A stretch of 64,000 bases of DNA from Apiotrichum sp. Y4204 (taxonomy: Eukaryota > Basidiomycota > Tremellomycetes > Trichosporonales > Trichosporonaceae), in NCBI GenBank assembly GCA_025531455.1, contig JAMYHL010000030.1, forward strand, positions 124,001 to 188,000, written 5' to 3'. This document shows, one piece after another, positions 46,034 through 58,138 of the stretch (its first letter is position 1; each line of letters begins with the position of its first letter). Below the pieces are notes generated by a model. The model was not told where the DNA came from. It worked only from the letters and a program-made list of their open reading frames with translations, and did not search any database. Position numbers and translations under genes: made by a program.

Positions 46034-48983
46034 ATGCAGGGGGCGATACCTGGGCGGCCGAACCGGCCGCTGGTCGTGCGCTGCGGGTACGACGGCACGG
46101 TGCGGCGGGTGCAGTTCCCGTCGGCCGCGACGTGCCGTCTCGAGTCTCTTCGATCGAGGGTGAGCTCAGCCTGGAGTTTGGCGTTTTATCTGACAGACAG
46201 GTGGGAGAATGCTTCTCCCTCTCGGCATGGTCGTTTTATCTAACATACACCGACGACGACGGGGAAGTAGTCGCGATCCGCAGCGAGGCGGACCTCAGCG
46301 AGGCGATCGCGTACTTTGTCTCTGGGGATGACGACCACACGCTCAACTCGGACCACGGGCGGACGATCGGCATGCCCGCGCAAAAGTTTACAATGCGCGT
46401 CGATGTTGTGGTCGAGTACGACGGGCGGAGCCTGAGCGATACTTCGAGCATAGCGTCTTTCCCGAGCGAGGGGAGCTGGAACTCGGGGAGCGGGACGAGT
46501 TATGATGGCCGCAGCCGCCGAAGCTATGACGGGCAGAGTTTTCGCGCGCCCACGCGCTCGAGCTACGCCTCGCGCGATGCCCAGTCTGTCGTCTCGGGAC
46601 TCACGGACCTGTCGGACCTTACGGACCCGAATTTCCAGAGTGACCCGAGTTCGGCGACACTCGGCAGATCGGTGGGCATAAGATCAAAGGCGCTGGCGGG
46701 AGGGATTCTCTCCCACCGCCTGCTCCGCCCCGAGCGCACGTACGCCGAGCCAGAACCGTATAATGGCCCGCCAAACATGCTTGCCAGCTCAGAACTCGGG
46801 TCCCGCTGGCTCAGGGAGCAGAGCCAGCTCGCCCACCGGTTGCCGCGGGTGCGGACCTCGCGACAGTACGACAGCGAAGAGGATCTCAGCGACGAGGAGA
46901 GTATTGGCGATATTGCGCTCGTGCGCGATGCCCGAGGACGTGAGTGTAAACCTTGATCATTCTGACGCCAGGATACTACTATTCATATCAGACCGAGACG
47001 AGTTCCCTCTGGTCGCGCTCAGAGGGGGACGACGGCGCGTCGCTCGGGCGGCGGATATCGCGGCTCTCGCTGGGGAACTCGCCGCCCGAGTCCCACCAGT
47101 CACACGCGCACGAGGTGGCGCGCGCGCCGGAACCCTCGGGCCCGCCGATCCTCGCGCCCGACTGCTCGGCATGCGGCGTGCGCCTAGAGTACATGCGCTA
47201 CGTGTGCATGACGTGTGGCGAGGCGGACATGTGGACGGTGAATGCTGTCGGGAAGGCGCCGTTTGTTTCCCCTCGCGTGCCGAGTGAGCGGAGCGACGAC
47301 GAGAGCTCGGAGGGCACGGCGGGGTGGGCGCGGGCCGCGAGCCAGTCGAGTGGGACGAGCAGAACGAGCGGGACCAGCGGACACGATTCGGCCGGAAGTA
47401 CGGTGTACAACGCCCAGCGGTCGCGGTCCGGAAGCTTATCGACGAATGCGTCGCATGCCTCGTTGGCGGTTACGAATGGGAGTGCGGCGAGTCCTTCCTC
47501 GCCGACTTTTATGCCCGAGGGAGGCGAGTTTGAGGCGCGGGAGCGCGCGCCGCGGGGCTATGAGCTCTGCCCGGCGTGCATAGAAGTGCACGGGATTGCG
47601 CACGCCAAAGCGGCGAGCAAGGCGGCAAAAGCGGAGCGGTACGAGGAGAGCCGGCGGCGACGAAAGCAGCGCGTGCTGCGGCATACCTTCCGGGAGAAAA
47701 TTTGGGGTGTCGAGGGCTGGATCGACGTCGAGTACTCTGAAGACGCAGAGTGCACAATCTGCCGCAGCGTGCTGCTCGCGAACCGGTTCAAATGCGTCTC
47801 GTGTCCGAAATTCGATCTCTGCAGGTCGTGTTACCAGAAAGTCGAGGAGATTCACCCCGTCCACGCCTTCCTCTCCCTCCCAGACCGCCCATTACCGCAA
47901 CTCACCCCGGTGCAGCCGGCTGAATCTGTCGCTGGGCGCGTCGTCGAGACTCGCCCCGTCCACCACCCCGGCGCGTTCTGCCACAACTGTCTACAGGATA
48001 TTGTCGGCCCGCGCTTCCACTGCGCGGTGTGTCCCTCCTGGGACCTTTGTATCCAGTGCGAGGGGCTTGGTGCCGCCGGAGACGGGCAGCACACTGCGGA
48101 CCATATCATGATGAAGGTGGGTGACAAACTGGGATTTCTCCCGCTCACGCCAGATTCCGATTCCGCTCGCAACTGCCGAAGTCGAGGCCGTGTCCCGCCG
48201 CGCGCGCGACAGGTGGTTCCAGCAGGACTCGTCGACGGTTGCGGCCGCACATTCGCAGTCCTCGCGATCGAGCTCCCCCACCGTCGACGCCGAGACGGTA
48301 TACGCGCCGACTGGGACGGTTCCCGCAGGCGGACGCGGTACGCCTTCCGTGTCCGCGTCCACGCACTCGACCGCCACGCGTTCAGCGGTCCTCACGGTCC
48401 GCGACGACCTGGACCACAACGCGCGCTGCGCCAACTGCAACGAGTGGATCATGGGCCGGCGGTACCAGTGTGCCAACTGCCCCTCGGACCCGGAACCGTA
48501 CAACCTGTGCTCAATCTGCGAGCTGCGGAGTTTCCGGGTCCATGATGCGCGCCATGTGTTTTTCAAGTTTGACCGGCCCGTGCATATCCCACTCCAGAGC
48601 CCACGCCCGCTGCTGCCGCTGCTGTACAAGAACCGCGTCGGCCAGGTGCCCGCCACCGCCGTCCTCTCCCCGCGCGACCCGACTGCATACCTCAAACACG
48701 TGCTGCACCGCGACACGCTGTGCGATATCCACAGCGACCAGATCCGCGGTATCTGGCTGCGCTGCGCGCACTGCGCCGCCGGCTTTGATATGTGTTCCGA
48801 CGCAGAGCAGATTGCCGACCACGACGCGACGCATGGTGAGTTGAAATTCATAGTAATATTGTGCTGACGACAGTGTTTGTCGTGTTCAAGGCCCGCGTGG
48901 ACATGAACGTCTTCCGCCAGCTCGCCGACCTCGGCGCGACCCACCCCAAGCCGCTCCTCCAGCAGCAGGTGTATCTCCACTAG
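46034..48983 (+). CDS. PB1 and multiple ZZ zinc-finger protein (p62/NBR1-like)
   Basis: Five exons: 46034-46159, 46201-46939, 46972-48116, 48154-48835 and 48874-48983, giving 933 residues. Residues about 10-100 are a PB1 domain: LVVRCGYDGTVRRVQFP at the start and the acidic LTYTDDDGEVVAIRSEADLSEAI (OPCA-type) later. Three complete ZZ fingers follow: CTICRSVLLANRFKCVSCPKFDLC, CHNCLQDIVGPRFHCAVCPSWDLC and CANCNEWIMGRRYQCANCP. A first ZZ (CSACGVRLEYMRYVCMTCG ... ELCPAC) is split by about 120 Ser-rich residues, and a fifth is degenerate (LCDIHSDQIRGIWLRCAHC). PB1 plus ZZ is the head of p62 and NBR1 autophagy receptors; ZZ fingers bind N-degrons or vacuolar cargo. I see no FW or UBA domain, so the receptor role is a hypothesis. 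Confidence 0.75.
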
Positions 48984-49217
48984 TTACTAGTTGTATCATG
49001 CATAATCTCGGACTACGGGGCGCGGGGCGGTGCTATTATCTTTGAGAGTGCGCAGTATCTCGGATGCAACTGGGAGCTTTGGTCGCCGAGACGCCGAGGC
49101 CGAAGGGCGAGATATCGGCGTCTCGGCTTCTCATTTAGCCTCTCCCACGGAGCACTTCTATCCCACACTGCATCATCCCTCTTGTAGCTATGCATTGTAC
49201 TTCCATCTCCTACTGTT

Positions 49218-51303
49218 CTAGAGCTTTGGCGCAGCGGGGGTGGCGCTCATGTGCCCAACGACGAGGTCTGCCGCCTTTTGCGCAAGCCCAATGCTGGACT
49301 GGTATCCCGTCCCGCCGGGCCCGTACGCATGGACGACGGCGACGTCGCGCTGGCGGTCCGTCCTCGAGCGGGGCGCGAGGGCCGCCACGTCCCCGCCAAC
49401 GACGCGGGGCTCGACCTCGAGCCGCACCCCGCCATCTCGCGAGGGGCGCAGCCCAACGTTGTGGGATACAATCTCGATATCGCGCCACGACTTTCCGCCG
49501 GGACCAGCGAGCCGCGGGTCGAGCGCATAGCATGCGCGCAGGATGCGTTCCGCCTCGCGCATGCACGGCTGCGTGATCCAGTTGTTTTTGTTGTACGTCC
49601 CGCCGCAGATTACGTGACCCTCGGAACCGGGGCGCGGGATAATGTACGCTATCGAGTCGTCGGAGCCTGCTGCGTTAGCAGGCGTGCATGAGGGACAGGA
49701 GCAGCTGGAAGTGGATGATGAGATGGGGTGAGGGGATGTGGTTCCTGCGCATTCTGAGCAGGAACATGAGGATGAGCTGGAGGTATAGCTGGAGGTGGAC
49801 GCGCATTCTGAGCAGGAGCACGTCGAACACGTCGAGCACGACTCGGACGAGGGGCCGCAAGTCGAGCACGAAGCCGCATCCGACGCGCCCGACGCATCGT
49901 CGTCCTCCTCCGCTATCAGCGCAATGGCATTGCACAGTGCGCGCACGCCATGCCCGTCACCCGCAGAGGACGCCGTGTCCGCGGCGCCTAGTGCGATATT
50001 CCCAACATCGCTCGCCGCAATGTGTGCGCCCCGCCTGTCTGGAGATTCCAATCCCGGGAGCCTCCCATCCGGCCCGCCAAACGCACCGTCACCGGCCTTT
50101 GCCGTCTTGATCGTGTCGCCTGTCGCCATTGTGCACGTGTTCACGAGCGGGGCTTTTACCAGCACGGTCTGGCCCTGGGCCGGGTACATCCTGTCGTCCA
50201 TGACGCCGATGAGCGTCTTGTTGCCGAGCGCGAGCGCGTTCACGACAATGTCCACGCGGCCCGTCTCGGGAAGATCGAACGCCTCGTCGATGGACACCAG
50301 CCGGCGGCGGATGATCGGCACGCCGCGCGCACGCAGCCCCGAGGCCAGGTGCGCGAGGTAGTTTGGCGCATGGAGGATGTAGCTTTCGAACGCGACGCCG
50401 TGCGGAAAGTCGCCTGGGAGCGGAGCCGACGGCGTACCCTTGATCACCTTGGCCTGCGGTTAGTGAGCCATGTCATAGCGGGCCGCGACTGGAGATCCAA
50501 GACAGAGGGCGCTATACCGCAAAGTATGCGGTCGCACAGACGCAGCAACCCGGTAATGAACAGTCGACGCGAAGACATGGTGCCAGCGACCATTGGACCA
50601 TCGACATGGCCCGAGGTTACCCGACACGCCTGCAGTCATCTCGAGCGGCCAAGCACCGCGGCCAGCGGCTAACCCAGCTGGCGCCTGGGCGTCGCCGCAC
50701 GGGCGCTTACCCCACTCCCATTCCCCACCCCGACTCACATTGAACACCAGGTCGCCGTACCACGGCATGCCGAGGTCCTTGTTCCAAAGATCATAAAACG
50801 GGATGCGCTTGCACAGGTTCGGGTGCGTCTCGGCCAGCTTGCCGAGCGCCTTGAACGTGATCGCGTCCCACTCTGCTGCCGGCGTGTTGCCGTCCGTCTC
50901 GAAGGTGCACCAGTTGCAGCCCTGTGGGTCAGCGGGAGTTGGAGAGAGGGTCGTGGTAGTGGGGTGCCGAGTGGGAAACCGAAAGGAGAGACCCGAAGTG
51001 TGAGTGTCAGTGGGAGCTTGAGAGTTCCCTTCGGGACACTGTGCACGACGGTGACTCCATTGACCGTGCATCAGCCACCGGCGCACTGTCCTCGGCACTC
51101 ACAGCCCAAGGGCTCGCAAAGCCCGTACTCGTCACATCCTCGGGCAAGTCGCGAGCAACAACAGCAACGCGCACGCCGCGGTTCGCGAGCTCCGTCGCGA
51201 TGGACAGGCCGTACACTGAAGGAAAAAAGTGAGCCTCCGCATCGTATGAAGAGAGAATATCCTTACCGCCGGCGCCTAGGACGAGCGCGTCGTATTTGCT
51301 CAT
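49218..51303 (-). CDS. DAO1: D-amino-acid oxidase (FAD), with a 417-nt in-frame extra segment
   Basis: Exons 51303-51267, 51215-51103, 50921-50739 and 50453-49218. The N-terminus [17 protein letters not shown] is the FAD-binding GxGxxG. Later come [35 protein letters not shown] (substrate-binding Arg) and [15 protein letters not shown]. The end PKL may be a peroxisomal PTS1 signal. The enzyme turns D-amino acids into 2-oxo acids, ammonia and H2O2 in peroxisomes. Read straight through, the protein is 522 residues. If 50086-49670 (GTGCGT ... GCTAACGCAG) is spliced out it is 383, close to the 345-370 typical of the family. I favour the spliced form. Intron 3 (285 nt) is also long. Confidence 0.9.
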
Positions 51304-51948
51304 CGTGGGTGGTGGATAGTGTTGAGGAAATGCAAGTTGGAGATAAAAGAGATGTTGGAGAGTACGTATACATGTACTTTTGAGTGATGAAGCGATCCGT
51401 GATCTGGCGAGGTGGGCAGAGGGTCGGCAACTAACAGCAGCCGCCGTGCTGGTTACCGATGGCGGGCTTGGCTATTGTTCTCTGCGATTCTCGCGATGTC
51501 TCGAGTCGGTCGGCGCGGAGCTTGCGATCCACGATACGAGACTGGGGCACTGGAAAGCAAGTGTGTGATGTCAGGAGGTGGGGATGTTGATACTTGTTTG
51601 GAGGTGCTACCTGTTGTTTGAGGGCGCGTCATGGGGTGAGTGAACGCGATGGACATTCTTATCCTCGCCCTTGTATTTATTTTTCTTTGCGCCTTGTCGC
51701 CACCCAGCCTGCAGTAAAGATCACGGACAGTCCCAGCTTCACATGCACATGCTATCTTCACGGGATCGAGGACAGCAGACACTGCCTCTCTCTGACAAGA
51801 TCACGCGGATCGGAAGCGGTGCAGGCCCAGTTTAGAGAGCGCGAGCGGTACATATTGAATGAGGTGGAACTCACGCACACACGTACGCACGTACGCACAC
51901 ACGTCGACGCCGATAGATCCCCCTGTCGCACTTGGTGAACGTCAGAAT

Positions 51949-52003
51949 CCAGAGATCCAGAGGGGCAGAGAGCCAGAGAGGCAGAGAGGCAGAGAGACAG
52001 AGG
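51949..52003 (+). repeat. Imperfect (CAGAGAGG)n purine microsatellite
   Basis: Repeated CAGAGAG units with varied spacers, starting at CCAGAGATCCAGAGGGG. Purely a simple repeat, not part of a gene. Confidence 0.7.
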
Positions 52004-54205
52004 GGTCAACGCGTTGCGTCGTCAGCAACGTTCGATGTCTGCCGATCTCGTGATCTGAGCAATATCGTGCATATCGCCAGCACGCCAGGTTTCTCAGAGC
52101 CGCATCTGTAGAACATCTGCAGAGTAGAGGATGCCCACATTGTGCTATCTGCAATTCGGCAGGTGTTCCACCAGATCGATTGATCTTCTTTTGAAGTCAA
52201 GTCCGGACTTGACCAGCGCGCGTCATTGAGCTCGGCTTAGGTGGCATTACACGATGCGTTCGCTGTAGGCCTCGGCGAGCAAGAGCAAGAGCGTGAGCGC
52301 CGTGGTCTCTCGCAGCGAGGGCGAGCACGAGTACACAAGCACACAAGCCTACAGGCGTCCAGTTTCGGGCGGTGGATGTCGTTCCAGTTCAACAGCCTCA
52401 TGAGGAGCACCCTGCTTCACATGCACGCCAAATCTCGTTTGCATGCATGCACGTGTGCTACGGCGCCTGCACCAACGTGCACACCGCTCGCTTGAGCGTG
52501 ACCTCCGGGCTCAGCGACCGTCTCCAAGCCGAAGCACTCAGCCAGCAAGCAGTGAGCCAGTCAGGCCGGTCGTCTCTGTCGTCTCTGGCTCGATCGGGAT
52601 TTGAGACTTGTTTTCGGTTCGCGATTCGGCTTTGCAGCTTCGCCTCGCGCGGCCTCGCGTGCCTCGCCGCCTCGAGGCCTCGGCGATATGACACATGGTT
52701 TGCAGGTTACGTGACGTGTCCGAGTCGCCAGAGGGCCCGAGTCGCCGGAGTCGCCGAGCAATGTCCGAGCTATGTCCGGCGTCGTGACGAGAACGCCGAC
52801 CGATACCGTTCTGTGTGTTCTGCAGAGGTGCAGTATTCCAACAGCTAGACAACTGCTACAATCAGCAGAATACGCCCTCGCGGGCCTCGATCTCGAGCAA
52901 CAACACCATTCATTTCCAGCCCATCACTGGCATGCTGGCACGCTTTCTGGTGGCATGTTCTGTAGAATCTGTAGAGCTACATAGCCGCTGCTTACCGTCC
53001 GGGCGCGTGCCGGTACGCTGGACGACGAGCATCAACTTACACAGCATCGCTTACATGTTATTATCCGTACACGTACACGATCCATGAACTGTAGATGAGC
53101 ATCAACACTCCGTCTCCGGACCGGTGAGACCGCCCACTGCCGCCCACTGCAGACTATGTCGCCCACTGCAGACTATGTATTGTACGGCTATCGCGTCCAA
53201 TCGTCAGTAAGCGAACGGACCGGCTCTGTTGCTAGCGCATTTCAGTCAAAGACAAACGTCGAAAGGAGAGAAAAAAATGGAAAAGAAACTGCCCATGCCC
53301 ATCTTCAGCATCTAGTGTCCGTCAGACTGTCAGATATCCCAGATTGAGCACCCAGCACGACATCCATATGGGTACTGGGGACTCGCCGCTTGCCGCTCGT
53401 CGCCACGGCCCGCCGTCAAGATGTTGTGCATGTGCTGCTGCGAGGTCAACGCGAGCCCCGTGGTGGGTACTCGGCAACTGTTCTGTGCATGTTCCATGTC
53501 CCGCCGGCTCCTATCCTGTGCATCCTGTGCCTCCTGAGCATCCTGAGCTACATCTGATGTCCATCCCTGCGCCTCTGCACAGTCCGCGGGGGGCGTTGCT
53601 GCAAACAGTATGGTGTACAGATGCCAGACTGCCGGACTGAATCGGGGGTGAGGGTGAGAGGTGTGACTGCAGTGTTGCGGCTATTACTCGTGCTCTCAAC
53701 TGGGATCCCAACTCCGAGCCGATAATTGTTCTCGCGTGGAGGCGGCAACTGCCGAACGGCGCCAGGCTGCAAACTGTAGTAGAGGAGAGTCAGTCAGAGA
53801 CAGAGACAGAGGTCAGGGGACAGAGGAGGGGTCGGTCTGCATGGAGACGGAGCACAGGGAGAGATGATCTAGAGTGAGACAAGAGAGCAACTGGCCAAAA
53901 GACGGTGTGATGCCATTTTTTTCCTCGATGCTAACTGCCTTTTGCTTCAAGAGACCGGCCGGTGTGTTTTCCCTGTGCCGAGGCAGGAGACCGAGAACCC
54001 CGTTGTCTTTCCCCTTCCACGCGGGTAGTGCTGCGATTGTTGGTTACGGCTTTTGTATCATTTCTGTCAGTGTATGCATCACACATTCTGCTTTCTGTTG
54101 CAAGAACCACGGGCATCAACATTTTTATCTCTACGTGTGCATCGCATCGATCTCGGGATCAAGACCAGCAGAATCAAAGGAAGAGAGACACGGCTATTCA
54201 TCACC

Positions 54206-54230
54206 CTCTCTCTCTCTCTCTCTCTCTCTC
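54206..54230 (+). repeat. (TC)12 dinucleotide tract
   Basis: About twelve CT/TC units about 310 bp upstream of the Zn2Cys6 start codon, inside a longer C/T-rich leader region. Pyrimidine tracts are common just before fungal transcription starts. Confidence 0.85.
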
Positions 54231-54535
54231 CCCCCATTCCCCCCTTTTTCCTTCCTCCTTTTTTTCCTGTGGCACCCGATCGGTCAAGTCGGCTCACACA
54301 ATCACGGACGTACAGACGACGAACATTGGAATGATTTGATTGCGGCCCATTTTTCCCAATATATCTTCCTTCATCATCATCCACATCCACATCTCCGTCC
54401 CCCATCCTCTCCCTCATCGCCACCTCAACACATCTCCCGCCCTCTTCCGGCCTCTATCGCCACCGCACCTCCGCGCTCGGCATCCATCCAACCCGCCACT
54501 GCGCCACCTCGTAACATTTCCCCAGCGCAAGCGTC

Positions 54536-57526
54536 ATGGAACCCCTCCTCGCCGCCGTCCAGGGCCGCATGCCGCTCGACACCCACAGCCCCGAGTCGCG
54601 CCCCAGCTCCCCCTCCGTCACCGACAAGCCCAAGCTCCGCGTCGTCGAGCGGGGGTCACAGGCATGCAACGAGTGCAGGAGGCACAAGGTGAGTACCGAG
54701 GTCGGAGGCACCGAGGACCGAGGACCGAGGTGCGAGGTGCGAGGTGCCGAAGCAGAAGCAGAAACATTACTCTCCGCATACCGCCGCCAGCGCCGAGCTC
54801 ACACGCAGATCCGCTGCCATCCCGCCCCCGATGACCCCGACCATACGCAGAAATGCGCGCGATGCCAGCGCATGCAGCTCGAGTGCGTCTTCAAAAAGCA
54901 CAACCGTGGGCGGAAACGCAAAAATCCGTGAGTCCAGTATCCGTGCACGCTGGGTGTCCAGGGCAGAAACCAAAGCTCCATTTGAGCGTGCAGCTGCCCA
55001 GAGATTCGTCGCAGCTGCCTGCGACTCATTACTGACTCCAGGCCCCCGAGTGACGCACAAGAACTCCCCCTCGCGCCTGCCAAGCAGCAGCATGTGGACA
55101 CGTCGGACAGTGGAGTCGGGGGCAGCGACCGTGCGATGGGCGGACGCCATCCTCCGCCCTCTGGGTTCTGGAACCGCGGGTCGCCTGACCGTGCCCTCTT
55201 TGGCAGTGCCGCGCGATACCCGTTTATGGCGCTGGAGCAGCCCCGTGAGGAGCCTGAGCGTGGAGCCAGTGGTTCTGCTTCAACACATCCGGCCCGCCAG
55301 CCGACGTCTGTATCACTGCGGAGTATGGTAACCGCCGAGCCATGGGACGAGGAAGACGACGAATACACGGACACCGAGGAGCTGCTCGACCGGCCCCGTG
55401 ATCGTGACCGCGACCGTCACCCTGATGCAGAGCGCGAACCCACCCAGCACTTCCCGCCGCCCGCCGCGACGGGTTACCACACGGGCGACCCCGTCGCCCT
55501 TGGATATCTCACCCTCGAGGAGGCAAAGATTCTCTTCAACCTGTTCATGAAGCACTTTAACATTGCAATGCCAATCGTGGACCCGGCAACGACCTCGCAC
55601 GGTGCGTCTCGGTGTTAGGAGGCTGAGCTAATCGCAGATTCCGTGCGGCGCAGCTCGCCGTTCTTATATACCGTCATCTGTGAGTCCGGCAGGTACACAG
55701 CGGCAATGTCAACAATCGCGGTGGTCATATCTGCAGCACCGCCCTATGCTCTCCCTCCCCAGATCGGCGTCACTGACCCCAGTGTGCATCGCATCCCGAT
55801 ACATGTCCGTGCTGGGCTATGAACCGATGCCCCTGTCGGCAAACTCTGCCCATCAGCAGATTGTCATCCTTGCTCGGGATCATCTCATGTGGGCGTTCGC
55901 CGAAGCCGCCAGCACTTTCGACGTCGTGCAGGCCATCGTGGCGCTGTGTCTCTGGAAGGAGCCCGACGACGACAAGGCTGCATTCTATTTTAACCGGGTG
56001 AGTAAAATTTACATCCTGGTGACAGTGTCTTGCATCCCGGCGGTTTGAGCAAGCGCCATAGCCGGACATTGAATGGTGTACAAGGCAAGCCAAGGGTCTT
56101 GCAGGTCCTGATCGGTCGGGCTAAGGCATGGGCCGCGGAATGCGGAATGTCCCTGACAACTAATGGTCGGGGCCGATGTGTGATCCGGTCGATCCGGATT
56201 GTTTACGCCGACTGTCGCTTACCACCCAGGCCGTTGTGCTGGCGCGCGAGCTGGATCTAGGACGCATGCCACCGCCTTCGGAGGTGGCCCGGATGAGTGA
56301 TGCCGAGAAGCGGGAGTTGCGTGCGCGGCAGCGCCTCTGGTGGGTAGGACAGCTTGAGAGACCCACTAACTCCAGGCTGTCGCTCTTCAGCACAAACTCC
56401 ATTTTCCACATGCAGTTCAAGCAGCCGATGCTGATCTCGCACACGGACCCGCTCGTGTCGACCAGCACACTCTGGCTGCGGCATGCCCCGCCGGATTCGG
56501 CGCTTATGGACACGTTCGCGGCCTTCAGCGTCGATCTGCGGAAACGGTTCCTCCACTACCGCCAGCTGCTCACCGAGGGCCAGCCGAATGCCCTGACGTT
56601 GTCTGTTCTGACAGAGACGATGAACAGCGAGTGGAAGGTCACATCAGAAGCATGGATCAGTGAAATCATCGAGGGTAAGCGAAGTCAAGCGTGTTCAGAG
56701 CTCACTTTCAGCTGGCGGGAACGCGACCTATGTCCACAAGCCGCGGGTCTGGTACAGCTCACTTGGGCTCAACCTCAACCTTATCATTCTGAATCAGACA
56801 TTGCGAATTCCTCCATCGGAACGGATTCCGCCGGCGACGCCGAGTCATGGCCGCGGCAGTGCCGCGCAGTTGCGCTCTATCCCCGCCTTTCTCTGTTGTC
56901 TCAACGCAGCGTCGACTATACTCCAGCGCTTCCACGACTTGGACAAGGCGCAGCTCACGTACGCGTCTGACACGCTCCTGCACTTTGCACTGTACGCAGC
57001 TACCTTCCTGTGGTCCCTGTGCCGCACCCCAAAACTGTACGACTTCCAGGCCGCAGAAGTCGAGTTTACCCGCGACCTCATCCTCAAAGTGGCCGCGACG
57101 CTCGACGACGCGAGCGCGTACCCGCACTCATCCCCAGCACTGCACGCACGGTATCTCCGACGTCTGTGTCGCAGCGGACCACAAAGCGAGGTTCTCGGCT
57201 CCACAGCAGGCAGCGACATGCTGGGCCATGTGCGCGGGCAGAGCTATTCCGAGACGGAGCGCACGCCCATCGACCCAGCACTGACCGGCGCGCCGTCAAT
57301 GGCACACGGTCTCCCGCTCGCCTCGGCCCAGCAGTTCTCCGAGCCCCTCGCGGCACAAGGCGTCGGCGCGGGCGGCACCGAGCTCGACTTTCTCCTCACT
57401 GACTTTCAGTGGGCCGGCGTCGAGCTGCCGTGGACGGCGGTCGATCCGTCCCTCATGGGCACGAATTATGGCACTGGTACCCCGCCGCAGGCGCAGAACG
57501 GGCGGTACGCCTCGCAGATTGTGTAG
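54536..57526 (+). CDS. Zn(II)2Cys6 transcription factor with fungal_trans domain
   Basis: Eight exons: 54536-54688, 54809-54927, 55042-55601, 55638-55679, 55783-55997, 56230-56339, 56376-56674 and 56712-57526, giving 770 residues. The zinc cluster spans the first splice: CNECRRHK joins IRCHPAPDDPDHTQKCARC...LEC, giving C-x2-C-x6-C-x12-C-x2-C-x6-C, followed by the basic KKHNRGRKRKN. The middle-homology region begins at LTLEEAKILFNLFMKHFN and includes SPFLYTVILCIASRY and IVALCLWKEPDDDKAAFYF. Such factors bind CGG half-sites and control catabolic or stress genes. The join between exons 5 and 6 is uncertain: 56105-56229 has protein-like text in two frames (see findings). A DAL5-type permease and an esterase lie just downstream and are possible targets. 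Confidence 0.85.
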
Positions 57527-58138
57527 CATAGACCTGGATTGATGTTGTTGTCACTGTACCGGATGCAGGATATTGATTGGCCCAGAGCAGAGGGATACTG
57601 TACGACCGTGGAAGTGCCGTGCACAGGAGGGGATGCATGTCGCTCGACTGTGACCCAATGTGCTGCTCTCGGGCCGAGGTACTGTAGGTCGCCGAGATCC
57701 GACTCGGCATCTACAAACTCTGTATCCGTCGGCGCGTTCCGAGTGTTCCGAGCGCCAAGCATCGTGTAATAGCAATGATGCGCATGCGGAGAATGTGCAA
57801 GCGAGGCGTGCGAGGCGGGCCCGAGACCCGGACAATTAGACAAGGCTGCATATAAGGCTGCAGGATGTGGGCTTCGCTGCGGAGCGGCGGTGCGCCCGCG
57901 GAACCAAGATAGCACCGGTAACGCGCCTGACGCGACCCGAGACTGGAGGATCGGTGTCTTGCTGGCACATGGTGGATATGTTCCGAGCTGAGCTTCCGAG
58001 GGGCGAGGGTGCGAGAGCTATGGACAGAGTTTGCACCTCTCACCTCTCACTTCTTCTATTGTCACTTGTCACTTCCCACATATCTCTTCTCACCACGCCA
58101 TAATCTCCCCTCTCTCAAGACCCAAGATACATCGGAAC
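57527..58138. other. Convergent intergenic region, 612 bp
   Basis: Between the stops of the transcription factor and the permease. No gene seen; C/T-rich near 58030-58100. Confidence 0.5.

Larger units (their letters stand above)
51304..54535. other. Gene-free 3.2-kb region between DAO1 and the Zn2Cys6 gene
   Basis: The largest stretch without a gene. It holds a purine-rich CAGAGAGG-type microsatellite (51949-52003), a short CAGAGACAG-rich tract near 53785-53830, many small direct repeats and a (TC)n tract at 54206-54230. No frame has conserved motifs. It is upstream of two genes transcribed away from each other. Confidence 0.5.

Noticed and set aside
51949..52003. Possible CRISPR-like or transposon end repeat
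   Set aside because: Units are irregular, 7-9 bp and purine-only; there are no spacers or terminal inverted repeats. It is a microsatellite.
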